This document shows, piece by piece, positions 5,682 to 6,849 of a DNA stretch of 6,849 bases. Each line of letters begins with the position of its first letter. Position 1 is the first letter of the stretch. The notes under the pieces were generated by a model. It was not told the origin of the DNA, did no database searches, and worked only from the letters and a program-made list of their open reading frames with translations. The stretch is from JBNJEM01 sp051745935 (GTDB taxonomy: Bacteria > Planctomycetota > Planctomycetia > Pirellulales > Pirellulaceae), in contig JBNJEM010000437.1 in assembly GCA_051745935.1 (NCBI GenBank), positions 1 to 6,849 on the forward strand, in the 5' to 3' direction. The position numbers were made by a program, and so were the translations under genes.

Positions 5682-6849
5682 CTATTTGCCTCTGCCTCTG
5701 CCTCTGCCTCTGCCTCTGCCCTGCTCCTTGGATTTGTCCTGTTCCTTGGATTTGTCCTGTTCCTTGGATTTGTCCTGTTCCTTGGGTTTTTCCTGTTCCG
5801 TGGGTCTGCCCTGCTCCGTAGGTCTGCCCCGTTCCTTGGGTTTGTCCTGCTTCGATTTCTCCGGTGGCGGACCCGCCGGCGCGTTGCTCCGTGGCTGCGG
5901 GGCCTGCCCTTCTGCCCGGCGTTTCCCCCGCCGCGGTGGTGCCGACCGTTTGACCTTCTGCTCAGGCCGCGATGCCTTCGGCTGCGGTTCAGGCTGGTCG
6001 AGCGGCGGCCGGCCCACCGTGTGCCGCCGCGGTTGCCCCGGCGATCGATTTACTCGCGGCTTGGCAGCCACATTGGGATCCGGCTTCGGAGGCTCCTGCA
6101 TCTTCGGCGAACCATGGTCCTTTCCGAGTTCAGTAGAGGGGCTCGCCACAATCGGAGACCTGGGGAGTGGCGATCTGCCGGGCGCGAATTCCTTGGGCTG
6201 CGTCTCCACTGGATCCGCCGCTTTGGTTTCCCATTGGTGCCGTCGTTCGCGGAAACGATGGACTTGTTGCCCGCGTTGACTAAGCCGTTGTCGCTCTGCC
6301 TGGTCGATCCGATTGAACCGCCACCCACTGTCCCGGCTTGGCGATGCTTGATCGAGCGACCGGCCCAAGATGTCGCGCACCAGTGAAGCCACGCCGCCCC
6401 CGCCATGGTTCGTCCAAGTGCGCGGCGGTCGGAGAGTTTTGTTATCGCGGCGGTTTCGGAAATCCGCGTGTTGCCGCTGTTCCCAGCCGCGGTCCTCCCG
6501 ATGCTGCCAGCGCTGGTGCGCGTAGATCGGATCGTAGCCGAAACGCCTGGTATTGATCGAAAACCACGGATGGAACCCTGCGCTGCGATAGCTGGCGGCG
6601 TAGTAGTCGCCGAAATAGTAGTGTTGATACCGCGGCCGCAAGAACAGATGATTGGCAAATACGCTCAAGTTGATCACCGTCCTCGGCGAATAGGAGAAAC
6701 CCCGCCGTGCATACACGTTGCTACTGAAATACACCGGCGCAAACAGGACACCTCGACGGGCAATGGAGTAATCCCAGTAACCGTCGACGAAGACGTAGCC
6801 GCGCGGGGCCCAAACGTAATGGGGGGGAATCCACACCCAATCCGACTGT
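5682..6849 (-). CDS. YxW/GYWDY-type secreted or envelope protein with repetitive basic tail (5' end outside window)
   Basis: Open to the window edge; 388 residues to the TAG at 5682-5684. The GTG at 6834-6836 is only the first possible start inside the window: the frame continues upstream as QSDW in family register, so the N-terminus and any signal peptide are outside. Residues 4-100 are aromatic-rich: 'WVWIPPHYVWAPRGYVFVDG', 'YWDY', 'RRGVLFAPVYF', 'FLRPRYQHYYFGDYYAASYR'. These match a family of long hypothetical proteins I recall from planctomycetes and relatives. 'YDPIYAHQRWQHREDRGWEQ' (105-124) and a charged helix near 180-207 follow. From about residue 215 the chain is Pro/Lys/Gln/Arg-rich and disordered, ending in repeated KEQDKS units and a final (GR)5-GK. 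Function unknown; surface or matrix binding through the basic tail is a guess. Confidence 0.85.
   Translation of the reverse strand, partial: QSDWVWIPPHYVWAPRGYVFVDGYWDYSIARRGVLFAPVYFSSNVYARRGFSYSPRTVINLSVFANHLFLRPRYQHYYFGDYYAASYRSAGFHPWFSINTRRFGYDPIYAHQRWQHREDRGWEQRQHADFRNRRDNKTLRPPRTWTNHGGGGVASLVRDILGRSLDQASPSRDSGWRFNRIDQAERQRLSQRGQQVHRFRERRHQWETKAADPVETQPKEFAPGRSPLPRSPIVASPSTELGKDHGSPKMQEPPKPDPNVAAKPRVNRSPGQPRRHTVGRPPLDQPEPQPKASRPEQKVKRSAPPRRGKRRAEGQAPQPRSNAPAGPPPEKSKQDKPKERGRPTEQGRPTEQEKPKEQDKSKEQDKSKEQDKSKEQGRGRGRGRGRGK
5688..5720. repeat. Hexamer microsatellite (GCCTCT)5 encoding Gly-Arg
   Basis: Five perfect GCCTCT units (5688-5717) plus GCC, read on the minus strand as alternating Gly-Arg just before the stop of the GYWDY-type gene. 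The 6-bp period keeps frame, so copy-number change would alter tail length without a frameshift. Confidence 0.85.
5723..5848. repeat. Seven tandem 18-bp units encoding a KEQDKS-like repeat
   Basis: Units of GTTCCTTGGATTTGTCCT begin at 5723, 5741, 5759, 5777, 5795, 5813 and 5831. The second and third are identical and the first differs from them by one base; the later units diverge (GTTCCGTGGGTCTGCCCT, GCTCCGTAGGTCTGCCCC). On the minus strand each unit encodes six residues such as DKSKEQ or GRPTEQ. This gradient suggests recent expansion at the 3' end of the gene. Confidence 0.85.

Noticed and set aside
5723..5848. Tandem repeats considered as a CRISPR array
   Set aside because: Units of 18 bp follow one another without spacers and lie inside a coding frame.
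5529..6386. Plus-strand Leu/Phe/Ser-rich open frames opposite the GYWDY-type gene
   Set aside because: Their repetitive 'LFLGFVLFLGFV' or 'LPLPLPLP' sequences are the complement of the KEQDKS and Gly-Arg repeats; the minus strand carries the recognisable family motifs.

Overview
The window looks like a chromosomal stretch of a GC-rich bacterium, most likely a planctomycete or a close relative. The clues are an ECF sigma factor with an 'LERKEFW...LPQRQADVFALREMEGLS...SNLWVLLYRARLRL' core, a secreted-type protein with the aromatic 'GYVFVDGYWDY' block, very small membrane proteins, and dispersed hairpin repeats of the 'GTAGGACGGGTCTCC' and 'CACTGGCA-AGA-TGCCAGTG' kinds. This assignment rests on remembered family resemblance, not on a search.

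Plus strand, 1-3107: a two-gene signalling operon. The first gene, cut by the window edge, is a large hybrid sensor: CheR-type methyltransferase, PAS-like region, long coiled coil, second PAS, and an HWE-family histidine kinase with no output domain. Two bases after its stop comes a response regulator whose receiver domain is of the type that partners HWE kinases. Unusually, this receiver is fused to a complete MpsC/DUF2294 domain. A 13-bp hairpin follows its stop codon.

Minus strand, 3164-4770: an ECF sigma factor (3380-3958), preceded by about 320 bp of apparent non-coding DNA that carries three copies of ACTTGGT; a LapA-domain inner-membrane protein (4282-4515); and a 30-residue single-pass membrane peptide (4678-4770). 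Directly behind the sigma-factor stop, in the same frame, is a 71-codon Gly/Arg/His-rich open stretch with no start. It looks like the surviving tail of another gene.

Region 4771-5338 has no intact gene. It holds the C-terminal remnant of a lysine-rich small protein, broken off at a hairpin repeat, and three different REP-like hairpin elements. The largest is a 145-bp REPIN-like structure: perfect 28-bp inverted arms enclosing two further hairpins.

Minus strand, 5339-6849: a 77-residue membrane-anchored protein with a strong ribosome binding site, and the 3' part of a long YxW/GYWDY-type protein whose basic, Gln/Lys/Pro-rich tail is built from tandem 18-bp and 6-bp DNA repeats. All intact minus-strand genes other than the sigma factor encode envelope or membrane proteins. 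The sigma factor could control some of them, but nothing in the sequence proves it.
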